A DNA stretch of 64,000 nt from Kitasatospora paranensis (GCF_039544005.1 NZ_BAABKV010000001.1:372001-436000), one strand, 5' to 3'. Shown: positions 8,832-19,275, counted from the first letter of the stretch. The notes: generated by a model not told the origin, from the sequence alone. Numbers and translations are program-made.

Positions 8832-10421
8832 TCAGAGGGTGAAGCGGTCGGGGTGTGCGGCCTGCCAGTCCTGCGCCCACGCATCGGGGGCGTCGTCGAG
8901 GAGCTGTCCCGGCGCCAGCGGAGGGTGGAGCTCGGCGTAGGAGCGGATCGTCTGGGTGTCGAGCCTGCGCCGGAGCATATGAGGGTCCAGCTGTGACGGG
9001 TCGTCGACGCCCATCGCCGCCATGATCTGCAGGGCGCTCTTGACGGTCGCTTCCTGGAAGAGCTGCACCCGCCGCGACTTGTCCCCCACGTGCAGGGCAC
9101 GGGCGCGGCGCGGGTCCTGGGTGGTCACGCCGACCGGGCAGGTGTTGGTGTGGCAGCGTTGTGCCTGGATGCAGCCGATGGCGAACATCATGGCCCGCGC
9201 GGCGTTGGTGTAGTCGGCGCCCTGGATGAGGCGCTTCACCAGATCGCTCCCCGTCGCGATCTTGCCGCTCGCGCCGATGCGGATCCGGTCGCGCAGGCCG
9301 GTGCCGAGCAGTGCGTTGTGCACGGTCATCAGGCCCTCGGTCAGGGGCATCCCCATGTGGTCGGCGAACTCCAGCGGAGCGGCGCCGGTGCCGCCCTCGG
9401 CGCCGTCGACGATGATGAAGTCCGGCGTCACGCCCTCGGCGAGCACGGCTTTGCAGACCGCGAGGAACTGACGGCGCGAGCCGACGCAGAGCTTGAACCC
9501 GGTCGGTTTGCCGCCCGCCAGCTCGCGCATGCGGGCCACGAAACGGACCAGTTCACGCGGGGTGGAGAAGACCTGGTGGTAGGGCGGTGAGATGACGGTG
9601 CGGCCCTGCGGTACACCGCGCACCTTTGCGATCTCGGCATTGACCTTGGCGCCGGGCAGGACACCGCCGATGCCGGGCTTGGCACCCTGGCTCAGTTTCA
9701 GGGAGACGCACTTGACCTGCGGGTGCGCGGCCTTCGCGGCGAACTGGTCCGGGTCGAAGCCGCCGCCGTGGGTCCGGCAGCCGAAGTACCCGGTGCCGAT
9801 CTCCCACACCAGGTCGCCGCCGGGCCGCAGGTGGTACTCGGACAGGCCGCCCTCCCCGGTGTCGTGGGCGAACCCTCCCCGGGCCGCTCCGGCGTTCAGC
9901 GCCAGCACGGCGTTGGCCGACAGCGAGCCGAAACTCATCGCGGACACGTTCAGCAGCGCCATGTCGTAGGGCTGAGCGCAATCCGGGCCGCCGATCCGCA
10001 CCCTGGGGACATCGGTGCGCACCGCGACCGGTGCCATCGACGGCACCAGGAACTCGCGTCCGCTCTCGTACAGGTCCAGCTCGGTCCCGAACGGCTCCTC
10101 GGCGTCGGTGCCCTTCGCCCGCTCGTAGACGATGCTGCGGGTGTCGCGGTCGAAGGGACGGCCGTCGACGTTGCGCTCGATGAAGTACTGCTGGAGCTCG
10201 GGCCTGATGCTCTCGAGAGCGAAGCGCAGGTGGCCGAGGACCGGGTAGCTGCGCAACACGGCATGCCGGGTCTGCAGCAGGTCCGCCACCGCAAGCACCG
10301 CCAGGGCCAGTAGCGGACCGGCGGCGCACCACCACCACGGCGACAGCAGCAAACCCGCGACGGCGGCCGCCGTCGCCGCGCAGACCAGCCAGGCAACCCA
10401 CAGGATTCTCAGCACCTTCAC
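8832..10421 (-). CDS. FMN-binding glutamate synthase family protein, membrane-anchored
   Basis: The 529-residue protein has two hydrophobic segments in the first 45 residues, then a stand-alone GltB central/FMN domain. Visible marks are NVSAMSFGSLSANAVLALNAGA, DFIIVDGAEGGTGAAPLEF for FMN and product binding, and the iron-sulfur cysteines in GCIQAQRCHTNTCPVGVTTQ. These stand-alone proteins resemble the synthase half of glutamate synthase. They lack the glutaminase domain, and their electron donor and substrate are not established. The N-terminal membrane anchor places the enzyme on the cytoplasmic face. The TPP-enzyme remnant follows it closely on the same strand. Confidence 0.9.
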   Translation of the reverse strand: MKVLRILWVAWLVCAATAAAVAGLLLSPWWWCAAGPLLALAVLAVADLLQTRHAVLRSYPVLGHLRFALESIRPELQQYFIERNVDGRPFDRDTRSIVYERAKGTDAEEPFGTELDLYESGREFLVPSMAPVAVRTDVPRVRIGGPDCAQPYDMALLNVSAMSFGSLSANAVLALNAGAARGGFAHDTGEGGLSEYHLRPGGDLVWEIGTGYFGCRTHGGGFDPDQFAAKAAHPQVKCVSLKLSQGAKPGIGGVLPGAKVNAEIAKVRGVPQGRTVISPPYHQVFSTPRELVRFVARMRELAGGKPTGFKLCVGSRRQFLAVCKAVLAEGVTPDFIIVDGAEGGTGAAPLEFADHMGMPLTEGLMTVHNALLGTGLRDRIRIGASGKIATGSDLVKRLIQGADYTNAARAMMFAIGCIQAQRCHTNTCPVGVTTQDPRRARALHVGDKSRRVQLFQEATVKSALQIMAAMGVDDPSQLDPHMLRRRLDTQTIRSYAELHPPLAPGQLLDDAPDAWAQDWQAAHPDRFTL

Positions 10422-10857
10422 CGTCTAACCCCGATCCTCCCGGGCAACCCACGGCGCGGGCGTCGGCGCTGCCCGTAGGCGCGGCGGGCGGTGGCCGCCG
10501 GGACGGCGGCCCGGACCCCTGGAGGGGCCCGGGCCGGGCTCACCGTTCATCGCTGCACGTTCTCCCCGCGCCACAGCGCCGGGCGCAACGGCGGCCGGCC
10601 GCAGCCGGTACCGGCCGGCGGAGTCCCGGAGGTGGGCACCCGGGCGGGATTCCCGCTCGCACGATCAACCGCTGCAGGCAGCGCCGGCGACGCATCGAGG
10701 GGCTTCCAAGGTCGACGCGGTAGGCCGTCCGCACCTCTCACCACCTGATTGCGCCCGGGGCGGGTGTTCCCGTGGGCTGCCGGAACCAGTCGAGACTGCA
10801 GTGCGGGATCCCGGTAGGCGGCTTTCGTGCGCGCGCCCCTCGGGCGGTGGGGCTGCG
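10422..10857. other. Intergenic, no gene recognised
   Basis: About 435 GC-rich bases separate the glutamate synthase-like gene from the DUF3040 gene. Open frames on both strands are Arg/Pro-rich and resemble non-coding GC-rich DNA. No convincing promoter or hairpin was found. Confidence 0.5.
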
Positions 10858-11163
10858 TCACTGCGTGACATGTGAGAGCCAGGTGATACGGGCGAGCAGC
10901 GTGGCGGCCACCGCCAGGGCGGCTGCCGTCCCTGCTTCCAGGATCGCGAGCCGGCTCGCGCTGCCGGCGACGACGGCGAGGGCCGGAGGTGTGAGGCAGG
11001 CGTGCACCGCGAGGAGCAGGACGAGCGACCGGGAGCGCCACCACCAGCGTGGTCCGACCCGGTGGCGGGCGAGCCGTCGGGTCAGCCGCCGGTCGTGGGC
11101 GAGGCAGACCTCGATCTCATCGAGTAGGTGCAGTTCACGCAGCGTCAACACGACCGGTCGCAT
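10858..11163 (-). CDS. DUF3040 family small membrane protein
   Basis: The 101-residue protein starts with LTLRELHLLDEIEVCLAHDR, the amphipathic N-terminal block of DUF3040, followed by a basic linker. Two hydrophobic helices then follow (SLVLLLAVHACLTPPALAVV and AAALAVAATLLARITWL). The family is actinobacterial, membrane-associated and of unknown function. ATG 11163 is chosen because the family homology starts there. The frame stays open further upstream with no family character. The gene stands alone. Confidence 0.7.
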   Translation of the reverse strand: MRPVVLTLRELHLLDEIEVCLAHDRRLTRRLARHRVGPRWWWRSRSLVLLLAVHACLTPPALAVVAGSASRLAILEAGTAAALAVAATLLARITWLSHVTQ

Positions 11164-11731
11164 TCCGGGGCAGGATCCACACGTGGTCGACCGGCCTGTA
11201 CCCGCGATCTCCCGGCGCAGGCGCCGGTGCCCGCCTGCGGGCCGCCGTGCTGGGCGGCGGGCGGCTGCTGGCCCGCCGTTCCATGAAGCCCCGGGTCGTC
11301 GTCCGGGATCGTGCCTGCAACGAGAAATGCGCAGAGTTCCCCGCGGATACGGGCTGCGCTGTCGGGCCGGCCGGGAGCGGTGGCGTCGCACACGATGACC
11401 CCGGTAGCGGCACAAATGGGTGTGAGAAGGCGCGGGTGCCGGACATCGGCCTGGAGCACCGGCATCGGCCACGGTGACCTGGCGCGCAATACCCCGACCA
11501 GGCCATGACCGTCGACCCCTGCAACCTGCAGTGCCGCGGCCACGGCAAGTCCGCCACCGCGAGCGGTCCCTACGACCAACTGCGCCGGCAGCCCGGTGTC
11601 CTGACACGGCGGCGCCGAGCCGCCCGATCCCCGGTCGGCGCGCCGGGACGGTGGAACAGCGTGCCGCAGCGCCGGCGTCCGGCCCGATCGGCATCGGGGC
11701 GGCCACCGGCGCTGCTTTGGCCCCGGCGGGG
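11164..11731. other. Gap, possibly a decayed minus-strand gene
   Basis: The minus-strand frame from about 11580 to 11300 contains less Arg-rich stretches such as VAAALQVAGVDGHGLVGVL and LLTPICAATGVIVCDATAPG, which could be the remains of a coding sequence. Neighbouring frames do not extend it into anything I recognise. I make no family assignment. Confidence 0.3.
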
Positions 11732-14417
11732 TCAGTCCTCCGAGCCGCGGTGGCCGCGGCCCAGGGCGCGCAGGTCGAATGACCAGATGCCGCGCCCGTG
11801 CGTCGCGGCGTAGAGCCGGCCGTCGGGGCCGGTCCTCAGCTGCATTACCGTTGTGGTCGGCAGGTCCCGGCCGAGAACCTTCCAGTCCCTGGCTCCCGCC
11901 GCGCGGTGGAATGCGGCCAGGTCGGTTCCCAGGACGATGCCGCCGTCGGGCAGGAGGCGCAGCGAGTCCGCCGGGACGTCCGGCAGGTTGGCGGAGATGT
12001 CCGTCCAGGTGGTGCCGCCATCACGGCTCTCGAAGACGTGGCCGACACCGGCTCCGGGGCCCTCCGTCCAGGCCCGGGAGAAGCCGCTGAAGGCGACGAA
12101 CACGTGCTTGTGGTCGGCCCGGTCGACGGCCAGCGACGAGACGTACCGGTTGGGCAGGGCGCCGTCGACGGGCAGGGCGAGCTGGTGCCAGCCGGTCCCG
12201 TCGGCGTTGCCGGTCGCTATGCCGCGGGTGAAGCCCTGGTTGTTGCAGGGGCCGCACCAGCCGGCGTAGACGGTGCCGCCGGAGGAGGCGACCGCGGTGG
12301 CGACGTGGCCTGCGCCCAGGTCGTAGGCGGCCTTCCACTCGTCGCCGCTGCGGATGGCGAAGCCCTTGTCCTGGACCCAGACGTGTCGGCCGCCGGCGAT
12401 CCAGGTATCGGTGTTCCGGTCGTCGGTGGTGATCGGCGCGACGAAGCGGGCGCCGGCGCCGCCGAGCGCACTGTCCGGCGGGGCGACGGAGTAGCTGGTG
12501 GCCCTGGTCGGGTCGGTCGTCCAGGAGCCGTCGTTGGTGGCGCAGTTCTGGGTGACGGCGACGGCGAGGTAGACGTACTCCTCGGCGATGTTGCAGCCGT
12601 TGGCCGGGTCGACGATGGTGTCGGTGCCGTCGCCGCCGAAGTCGGAACCCATCACGTTGTCACGGGCGCGCAGGACGGACTCGCCGTTGTCCTGGAGGCC
12701 GCCGCTGACGACGACGCCGTGCCCGGCCGGATCGGCACCGACGCCGACCGAGTAGAACTGGAGCGTGTCGATCGTTCCGTCGTTGAGGGACCTCCAGTCC
12801 TTGGCGTGGCCTCCGGCGTCCAGCGCCCCGTCGAGGGCGGCTGTAGATGCCGCCATCGTTGCCCACGTACACGCTGGTCCTGCCGTGGTAGCTGCCGACG
12901 GCCACGGCGTGCTGGTCGGAGTGCGTGGTGGGCGAGCAGTCGCCGGTCTGCTTGGCCGGGTCGATCGACCAGCACGGGAAGCCGAAGTTCCAGTACGGGC
13001 CGGGCGTCGTCCAGGCGGCGCCGCCGTCCGTGGTCTCGAAGACCTCCTCCAGGCCCAGGTAGACGTGGTCGGCGTCGGCCGGGTCGACCTGGAGGAACTG
13101 GTTGTACCAGGACTGGATGCCCGGTTGGTAGCCGCTGTCCTGCAGCGCGGAGCCGGACCCCTTGAGCTTGTCCTTGTCGGCGATCAAGGTCCACGGGCCG
13201 AACGGCGAGCCGGACTTCGAGACGTAGACGCCCTGGAGGCCGCTGTCCGGGTCGGTGGCCAGCCTGGTCGGCGACTGGTCGACGGCGTAGTAGCGGGAGC
13301 CGTCCCGGGAGGGGGCGAAGGTGACGTTACCGACGTCCCCGGCGCCGGTGGGCAGGTCGCCGAGCGAGGTGACCCGCTGCCAGGTGCCGTCGGCGGCCTT
13401 GGCGTAGAAGCCGTTGTAGGTGTCGCCGCTGCGCCAGCCGACCGCCAGCAGGACCTTGGCCGGATCCCTGGGGTCGACGGCGACGTCGTTGGCGATGTTC
13501 TTGTACGGGGCGCTCGGGTCCTTCGCGTCGGCGCCACCGGGCAGATAGCTCGGGTTCGGGGCGAACTCGAGTGTCCACGGGCCGGAGAGGTCGGTGGTGG
13601 AGTGGCTCCACACGCCGCGGCTGGTGGCGGCCCACACCTTGGAGCCGGCGAAGCGGAGGGCGTGGATGGTGGTGGACTCCAACTCGGCGCCGCCCACCCG
13701 GTCGCCGGGCTGGAACTGGCCGTGCTTCGGGTCTGCGAGGAGGTACACGCCGGTGCCCACGTAGGAGGTGGCGCCGGTGTTCGACTCGCCGGTGGCGTAC
13801 CAGAGACGCCCAGAGCCGTCGAGGTTCAGGGCGCCGGTGGAGAGCGAGGGCAGCCGGTCGGAGATGGCCTGCCACCGGCCGCCGCCGGTGCGGGAGCGGA
13901 AGACGCCGCCGTTGGCGCCGCCCGCGTAGACGTAGCCGTCGTCATCGGCGGCGATACCGGTGATCCGGCCGGTGACGCGGCCGGACCCGCCGCTGGAGTT
14001 GGAGTCGACGTCGCGGTAGCGCGGGTCGTCCGAGTCGTAGGGCTTGCCGGTGACGTGGTCCCAGGAGCCGGAGGTGTGGGCAATCGACTGCAGCTGGGCC
14101 CAGGCCGCGCCGTACGCGCCGGGGGCGACGATACCGGGGGCGGTGCGGGCCTCGGTGAATTGCTCGGTCGCCTCCGCGGAGTTCTCCGCCTCGTCGCCCT
14201 CGTCCTCACCGCCGCCGTCGGCCTTGGCGGCGGACAGCGGGGCGAGGGTGCCCGCCCGGGTGCGCTGGGCGTGCTGCCGACCCGCGTCGGCCAGGTGCCG
14301 GGCCTGCCAGGGCCTCGGCCCGGGTGCGGGAGCGGCGAGGGCCTGACTGGTGGTCAGGCCGAGTGCGGTCAGCGTGACGGCACACAGGAACAGCTGGCGT
14401 CGTTGCCTGTTGGGCAC
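11732..14417 (-). pseudogene. Secreted BNR/Asp-box repeat protein (sialidase-like propeller), one frameshift
   Basis: The N terminus has a signal peptide (basic start, then LFLCAVTLTALGLTTSQALA). The rest is a beta-propeller-like protein with Asp-box motifs such as FESRDGGTTWTDIS and ETTDGGAAWTT, plus repeated VYAGG, VYLGLEE and LYAATHGRGIW blades. Such proteins are grouped with BNR-repeat glycosyl hydrolases and HCF136-like propellers, and many have no proven enzyme activity. Residues 1 to about 525 and the remaining 370 lie in different frames. The shift is at the G3 run 12835-12837, between GNDGGIYS and DGALDAGGHAKDW, and one added base gives a continuous protein of about 895 residues. ATG 14417 fits the signal peptide. 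It is a single-gene unit. Confidence 0.72.
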
Positions 14418-14691
14418 GGTGCGTTTCCTCCCGGGTGTGGCCGGGCGTCGGTCGGACGCCTCGGCGAGGGGCCAGTCGAAGCCTCCCGGGTCGCAGCGCG
14501 CGGCGGGAAGGGCGGCGCGCGTAACGAATCGTCAAAACTCTAAACAGTGAATGGACCGGCGGACAGAGAGAACGCCGCGGCGGGCCGCCCGGGCGGGCGC
14601 AGGCTCCGCTCCCCCGGTCCGGCGCGCCGGTCCGTCGGCGGTGGCGGTGCGGCGGCCGGGGGTGCGCCGGCGAGGCGGGCGGTGCGCCCGG

Positions 14692-15051
14692 CTACGGGGC
14701 CGGGTGTGAAGGTGGGGTGAGCGAACCGCGCCGCGGGTCGATGGGGTTCTCCGGGTCGCCGGTCGGCGTGGCCGTGGCACGGGGCCCGGCGGGGTGGGAC
14801 GGGGACCCCGTCGGCGTCACCGCCGCTCCCCGCGACGGCGTAACGGCGGGAGCCGTCGCCGCCGACGACGCCCGCGGCGTGGCCGAGGCGGGATGCGCGC
14901 CCGCGGGCCCGGCGGGGTGCGAGGGCGTCACCGCGCTCCCGGTCGGCAACGCCGGCCCGGCCGGTCGGGCTCCGGGACCGCAGCCGGCCGCCGTACCGCC
15001 GACTGCGGTGAGCAGCGCGGCCAGTGCGAGCACCGCGTTCCTTCCGGGCAT
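14692..15051 (-). CDS. Putative lipoprotein, Pro/Ser/Thr-rich
   Basis: From ATG 15051 the product is 119 residues. A short signal sequence (NAVLALAALLTAVGGT) leads to AAGC, a plausible lipobox with the lipid-modified Cys near residue 23. The mature part is a repetitive Ala/Pro/Ser/Thr chain that looks like a cell-wall-spanning spacer and contains no folded domain. An alternative in-frame ATG at 15084 adds MYHDPDVGRPR. It is probably a surface-anchored spacer peptide of unknown function. Low complexity in GC-rich DNA can mimic coding sequence, so I am only moderately sure it is expressed. Confidence 0.5.
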   Translation of the reverse strand: MPGRNAVLALAALLTAVGGTAAGCGPGARPAGPALPTGSAVTPSHPAGPAGAHPASATPRASSAATAPAVTPSRGAAVTPTGSPSHPAGPRATATPTGDPENPIDPRRGSLTPPSHPAP

Positions 15052-15275
15052 CCTGGGTCTCCCGACGTCGGGGTCGTGGTACATCTTGGACGCTGCGCGT
15101 CGGGCGGAGGTTCCCGGCTGCGACGCCGCGTCAGGGCGCCGCGTCCGCCGTCCGCCCGCTGCCGGGGGCGGACGGTGGGCCGACCCCGACCGCGCGGCTA
15201 CTGACTTCGGCGCTTCGAGGTGATTGGCTTGTTCGGGTAGCTGACTGCCGGTCATCTGCGCGCTATGCCGTTGGT

Positions 15276-16316
15276 ATGCGTTATGCGGATGGGGGCGGGC
15301 TGACGGCGAAGGGTCGTCGGCGCCGCGAGGCGGTGCGGCTGGAGGCCGCCGGGTTGTTCGCCGAAGGGGTCAGGCCACCGGAGGTCGCTCGCAGGCTGCG
15401 GGTGAGTCAGAAGTCGGCCTACCAGTGGCAGCAGGCCTGGCGGGAGGGCGGGGCGGAGGTCCTGGCTCGGAAGGGCCGGGCGGGCAGCGGTGCAAGCTGT
15501 CGGTGCGGTGCCAGGAGAAGCTGGCCGCCTACCTCGAGCAGGGGCCGGCTGCCCACGGCTGGGACCGGGACCAGATCTGGACCGGGGCGCGGGTGGCGAC
15601 GTGATCGGCCGGAGGTTCCACGTCACGTACAGCGTCTCGGGCGCCACCCGCCTGATGCGCCGGCTCGGCTTCACCCCGCAGGTCCCGACGCGGCGGGCCG
15701 CCGAGCGCGACGAGCGGGCCGTGACGGCGTGGCAGGAGGTGACCTGGACGGAGGTCAAAGCACCCGGGCGGCCTGCGACGGATGGATCTGCTTCGAGGAC
15801 GAAGCCGGGTTCACCCGCAGACCGCCCAAGGGACGCACGTGGGGACGGCGCGGTATCACCCCGGTCGTGAGGGTTTCCGGACGGGGCTCCGGACGGGTCT
15901 CGGTCGCCGAGCTGCTCGCGATGCGCCCGGGATCGCGGACCCGACTGTGCCACCGGCTGCGACGCCACACCGGCCGCAAGGGCGAACGCCGCAGCCTGTC
16001 CGAACGCGACTACATCAGCCTGATCGACGGTCTGCACCAGTTGGTCAGAGCACCGATCGTGCTGGTGTGGCACCGGCTGAACACCCACGTCTCACACGCC
16101 ATGCGCGACCTGATCGGCGCGCGGGAGTGGCTGACCGTGTTCATCCTGCCCGCATACGCACCCGAGCTGAACGCCGTCGAGTTCCTGTGGGCTCACGTCA
16201 AGCGCAGCCTCGCGAACCTCGCCGGTGTCGCCATCGACCGGCTCGAGACCCTCGTACCCAACCGCCTCAAGCGACTGCAGTACCGTCCCGACGTCCTCAA
16301 CGGCTTCCTCGGGTAG
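15276..16316 (+). mobile_element. IS630-family transposase, three frameshifts
   Basis: The N terminus ([39 protein letters not shown]) is the HTH domain of an IS630-type transposase. The middle has [19 protein letters not shown], and the C-terminal DDE region has WICFEDEAGF and IVLVWHRLNTHVSH, PAYAPELNAVEFLWAHVKR. These parts lie in three frames, with single bases missing near 15487, 15600 and 15770. The second shift is visible by comparison with the partial copy at 41.6-42.0 kb, which has the extra base. With repair it would be about 345 residues. I could not find convincing terminal inverted repeats or a target duplication, so element boundaries are not given. It is either decayed or affected by sequence errors. 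Confidence 0.82.
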
Positions 16317-16740
16317 TGGCCGCGGTCGTGGGCGAGTGCCGGGGTGCAGCGGCAACGGCGCTGGGGACCGTCGACGGCGCACAGAGTGGTCAGGGCCGGC
16401 AGGTTGAGCCACCGGTCGTGCAGTGGTGCGCGGGTGCGGGCGAAAGTAGGCGAGTCCCCGGGCTCGGTTCCGGGAAGGTGGGCGGCAGCATCTGCGAGAC
16501 GGTGGGGTTTTCCCCGCAGAGCACGCCATCAATGATCGGCCGGACAGCTCCTGGTCGGAGTGAACCGCAGAGTCGGCCTGCTGACACCGCAGAGCTGATC
16601 ACCAAACGCCTCGGGACTCGGCTGGTCCCTCCGGTATCCCATGACCCGCCGCGCCGCCACCGCTCACCTGGATTCAGGGGCGCCACGGTGTAGAAGTGAA
16701 CGCGACCTGTTCCGCGCTGACGCCCGACTGGAGTTCCCGC
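16317..16740. other. Downstream flank of the IS630 element
   Basis: About 420 bases between the transposase stop and the next gene hold no recognisable coding sequence. The right end of the IS should lie here, but no inverted repeat matching the left side was found. Confidence 0.4.
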
Positions 16741-17674
16741 ATGAAGGCTCTCGTAGCCCGCGAGTACACGACACTCGACGGGGTCATCGTCACCGACCTC
16801 CCGAAGCCCGTCGCCGGTCCCGGTGAGGTGCTGCTCAAGGTGGAAGCCGCCGCCCTCAATCCGCTGGACCTCGCGTTGATCACGGGTGCGATGAAGGACT
16901 TCTTCCCCGTCGAGCACCCCCTCGTCGTAGGGATGGACGCTGCTGGCACCGTCGGCGAAGTCGGTCAGGGGGTGACGACCTACGCACCGGGTGACCCGGT
17001 GCTCGCCTTCACCGGTCAGGCCGGGGCTGTCGCCGAGTACACCGTGGTCGCGGTCGGTCCGCACCTCGCCAAGAGGCCCGCCGGCCTTGCCGCACAGCGC
17101 GCCGCGGCCATCCCCGAGTCCGGGATGACGGCCACGTGCCTACTGCGGGCGGTCGGCCTCACAGCGGGCGAGAGCGTGCTGGTGGTCGGTGCGACGGGAG
17201 GTGTCGGCCTGTACGCGGTACAGCTCGCCGCCTCGCTCGGCGCCAACGTGATCGCCACAGCGACCCCCGAGGATGCGGACTACGTGCGCGGGCTCGGCGC
17301 ACACGGCACCGTCGACTACAAGGCGGGCGATGTCACGGAGCAGACGCTGCGCCAGGTTCCGGACGGTGTGGACGTGGTGGTCGACCTGATCAATCGTGGT
17401 GACACGCTGTCCAGCACGGCCCGGGCAGTCCGCGACGGGGGCCGGCTGGTCTCCCCCTCTTCGGGCCGCAGGACCTGGGCCGGGGAGTCACCGGCGCCTA
17501 CATCGGCAGCTTCACCGCCGAGCCCGGTGACCTGGAGGACCTAGCCGCCCGCGCGGCCGACGGGCGGCTGCGGGTGGAGATCGGCGCCACCTACCCTTTC
17601 GCCGAGGCCCCGCAGGCGGTGTCGGACTTCGCAGGCAAACATATCCGGGGCAAGGTCGTCATTACCGGCCCGTA
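16741..17674 (+). pseudogene. NADPH:quinone oxidoreductase-like MDR protein, one frameshift
   Basis: The protein starts MKALVAREYTTLDGVIVTDL and shows the zinc-free medium-chain reductase pattern. It has ALNPLDLALITGAM, HPLVVGMDAAGTV, the NADP-binding VLVVGATGGVGLYAVQLAA near residue 150, and GAHGTVDYKAGDV. After GGRLVSP the frame breaks at the C5 run 17453-17457. One added base gives LFGPQDLGRGVTGAYIG and a normal end AVSDFAGKHIRGKVVITGP with TAA at 17672. Full length would be about 311 residues, typical of the family. It is predicted to reduce quinones or enones in the cytosol. It stands alone; its 3' end faces a minus-strand region. Confidence 0.75.
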
Positions 17675-17804
17675 ACGACGTCAGCGACGGCAGCAACGCC
17701 ACCGCCAGGCCCGCTCCGCACACCACCAGCCACCCGTGCAAATCGCCCGGTTCGTCCTGCGAGGCCGTCCAGATCACCGGTGCGGCCTCTGCAAGGACCG
17801 CCAC
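17541..17804 (-). CDS. Small membrane ORF, doubtful
   Basis: This frame codes VAVLAEAAPVIW followed by LHGWLVVCGAGLAVALLPSL, two hydrophobic stretches that could be membrane helices. The frame extends upstream without a stop as RYRFCVIAALL, but no convincing start is available. Its 3' part overlaps the end of the oxidoreductase on the other strand. It may be the tail of a membrane gene downstream of the DUF6585-like gene, broken by an indel near 17850. Confidence 0.25.
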   Translation of the reverse strand: MAVLAEAAPVIWTASQDEPGDLHGWLVVCGAGLAVALLPSLTSLRAGNDDLAPDMFACEVRHRLRGLGERVGGADLHPQPPVGRAGG

Positions 17805-17867
17805 GGCCAGCAGCGCGGCGATGACGCAGAACCGGTAGCGGGCGGACCGCTCGACCGAAGGTGCGCG

Positions 17868-18464
17868 TCACCGTTCCTCCGCTCCGCGCCGGTCCGACTG
17901 CTCGATCCGGTCGTTCGATGGTGGATCGGGCAACGGCCGGGCGTCTTCGCGCTCGACGGCCGCCTGGTGGAGGCGCAGCACGCCGTAGCCGCCGACCTGT
18001 TCGGGCTCCCGACCGGTGAAGTGGGCGAGCACGGTGCCGTCGGGTGCTCGGAGGGTGCGGCGCGTGCCCGACTCGCGGTAGTCGCCCGTTCCCGACTCCC
18101 ATCTCTCGGTGGTGACGGTGACGTGCGACCAGCGGACCGCGCGCATCGAGTCACGGGCGGCGGTCACGAAGCCGTCCTCGAAGCAGTAGAGGTGCGTCAT
18201 CGGGCCGCCCTCGCGTCGCTCGAACAGGGGCCAGCAGGTGAGGCCGGCCAGCCCCAGGCCCATGATCAGCCCCAGGGTCGTGATCAGACCGTCGGGCCAG
18301 CGGGGAACACCGCGGACCAGCTCGTAGCCCGCCGCCCCCACGAAGAGCACGCCCAGCATCATGAAAAACCCGTCGCCGACCGTGGATCCCGGGACCGCGA
18401 GGCCCCGGTACCCGCCCAGCCCGTCGGCAGCCCCCATCGCCAGCGCCGCCTCGCGTTCGCTCAC
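17868..18464 (-). CDS. Membrane protein, DUF6585-like
   Basis: From GTG 18464 the 198-residue product has two predicted membrane helices (FFMMLGVLFVGAAGYELV and GLITTLGLIMGLGLAGLTCW). A cytosolic domain of about 100 residues then follows with MTHLYCFEDGFV and AVRWSHVTVT, resembling the C-terminal half of DUF6585 proteins, in which a short PH-like domain follows two helices. The function of that family is unknown. An internal ATG at 18437 is an alternative start. The family assignment is from pattern memory and is moderate. Confidence 0.6.
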   Translation of the reverse strand: MSEREAALAMGAADGLGGYRGLAVPGSTVGDGFFMMLGVLFVGAAGYELVRGVPRWPDGLITTLGLIMGLGLAGLTCWPLFERREGGPMTHLYCFEDGFVTAARDSMRAVRWSHVTVTTERWESGTGDYRESGTRRTLRAPDGTVLAHFTGREPEQVGGYGVLRLHQAAVEREDARPLPDPPSNDRIEQSDRRGAEER

Positions 18465-18760
18465 GCAGCCCTCCCCGCACCGGTGCCCGCACCCACGGCC
18501 CCGCCGTGGGGCCCCGCCTCCTCCAGGGGAGACGCTGCGGAGCGCCCCCGGGTTCCTCGGCGAGGCAGCGTACTGGCTTGCCGCGCCACCGGCCGTCGGC
18601 GGTGGTGAGCCGTCAGGGGTGGACGAGGAAGATCGAGACGAAGGCGCGGGGAGGGACCGTGGCGCCGGCGGCCGACATGGCCACCACGACGGTCCCCGGG
18701 CTGGCCGAACTGGTCCGCGACTCCCGTGTCCGGGCGCGGTCCGCCTTCGAGGCGGTCCGG

Positions 18761-18988
18761 TCACCACTGGCCGATGACGGGGAGGTCGCCGTTCACGCCG
18801 AAACGGGCGCTGCCGACGGTCGCGCCACCGTCGTAGGAGGCCTCATAGAAGTCGGAGTACTGCCCGCGGTAGACACCGACCTCGTCGCGGCCGTCGCCGT
18901 CCCAGTCCCGCACGATCGGCTGGTCACCCAGCACACCCAGCTTCACCTGGTACGCCACCGAAGCGTGGTCGTTCGACAGGCGTCTCAC
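18761..18988 (-). pseudogene. FG-GAP/VCBS-type repeat fragment
   Basis: The 75-residue frame has the calcium-loop repeat DQPIVRDWDGDGRDEVGVYRG, then FGVNGDLPVIGQW. This is typical of tandem repeats in large secreted Streptomyces proteins. Only about one and a half repeats remain, without a signal peptide, so it is the tail end of a lost gene. Its 5' edge abuts an unrelated plus-strand fragment near 18990. Confidence 0.6.
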
Positions 18989-18989
18989 C

Positions 18990-19275
18990 CTGAGCGGCGA
19001 GCTCGGGATGAAGGTCGTCCCGGTCCAGCGCGGACGGCGGGCGCGGAGGTCGGGGCACGCCGTGCCGCGCTCGCCGAGCAGCTGGGCGACGACGACCGCC
19101 TGCGCGCCGAGCTCCGGATCGAGGACACAATCGGGAACGTGTCGGTGGTCGCCGACCTGAAGCTCCGCGAACTGCGCACCTCAATCGAGTACCCGGCGCC
19201 CGAGGAGGGCTACCCGTGAGCTGGGCGAAGCGGCTGATCCGGCAGCTCGCGGCGGCGCCGGCCGACACAGCCGCT
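18990..19275 (+). pseudogene. Two adjoining gene fragments of unknown origin
   Basis: The first piece ends at 19219 and reads AALAEQLGDDDRLRAELRIE, then NVSVVADLKLRELRTSIEY, a plausible C terminus of a real protein. Its TGA overlaps a GTG at 19216 that starts MSWAKRLIRQLAAAPADTAA. This second piece is cut after about 20 residues by the end of the NAD-binding gene on the other strand. The overlap suggests two genes of a lost operon. I do not recognise either family. Confidence 0.4.

Noticed and set aside
12765..14543. 592-residue Val/Gly/Ala-rich plus-strand frame
   Set aside because: It is the antisense of the BNR-repeat gene, whose signal peptide and Asp-box motifs prove the minus strand.
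15200..16400. Terminal inverted repeats for the IS630 element
   Set aside because: Only weak matches such as a shared CTGAC near both sides were found, and no target-site duplication was visible.
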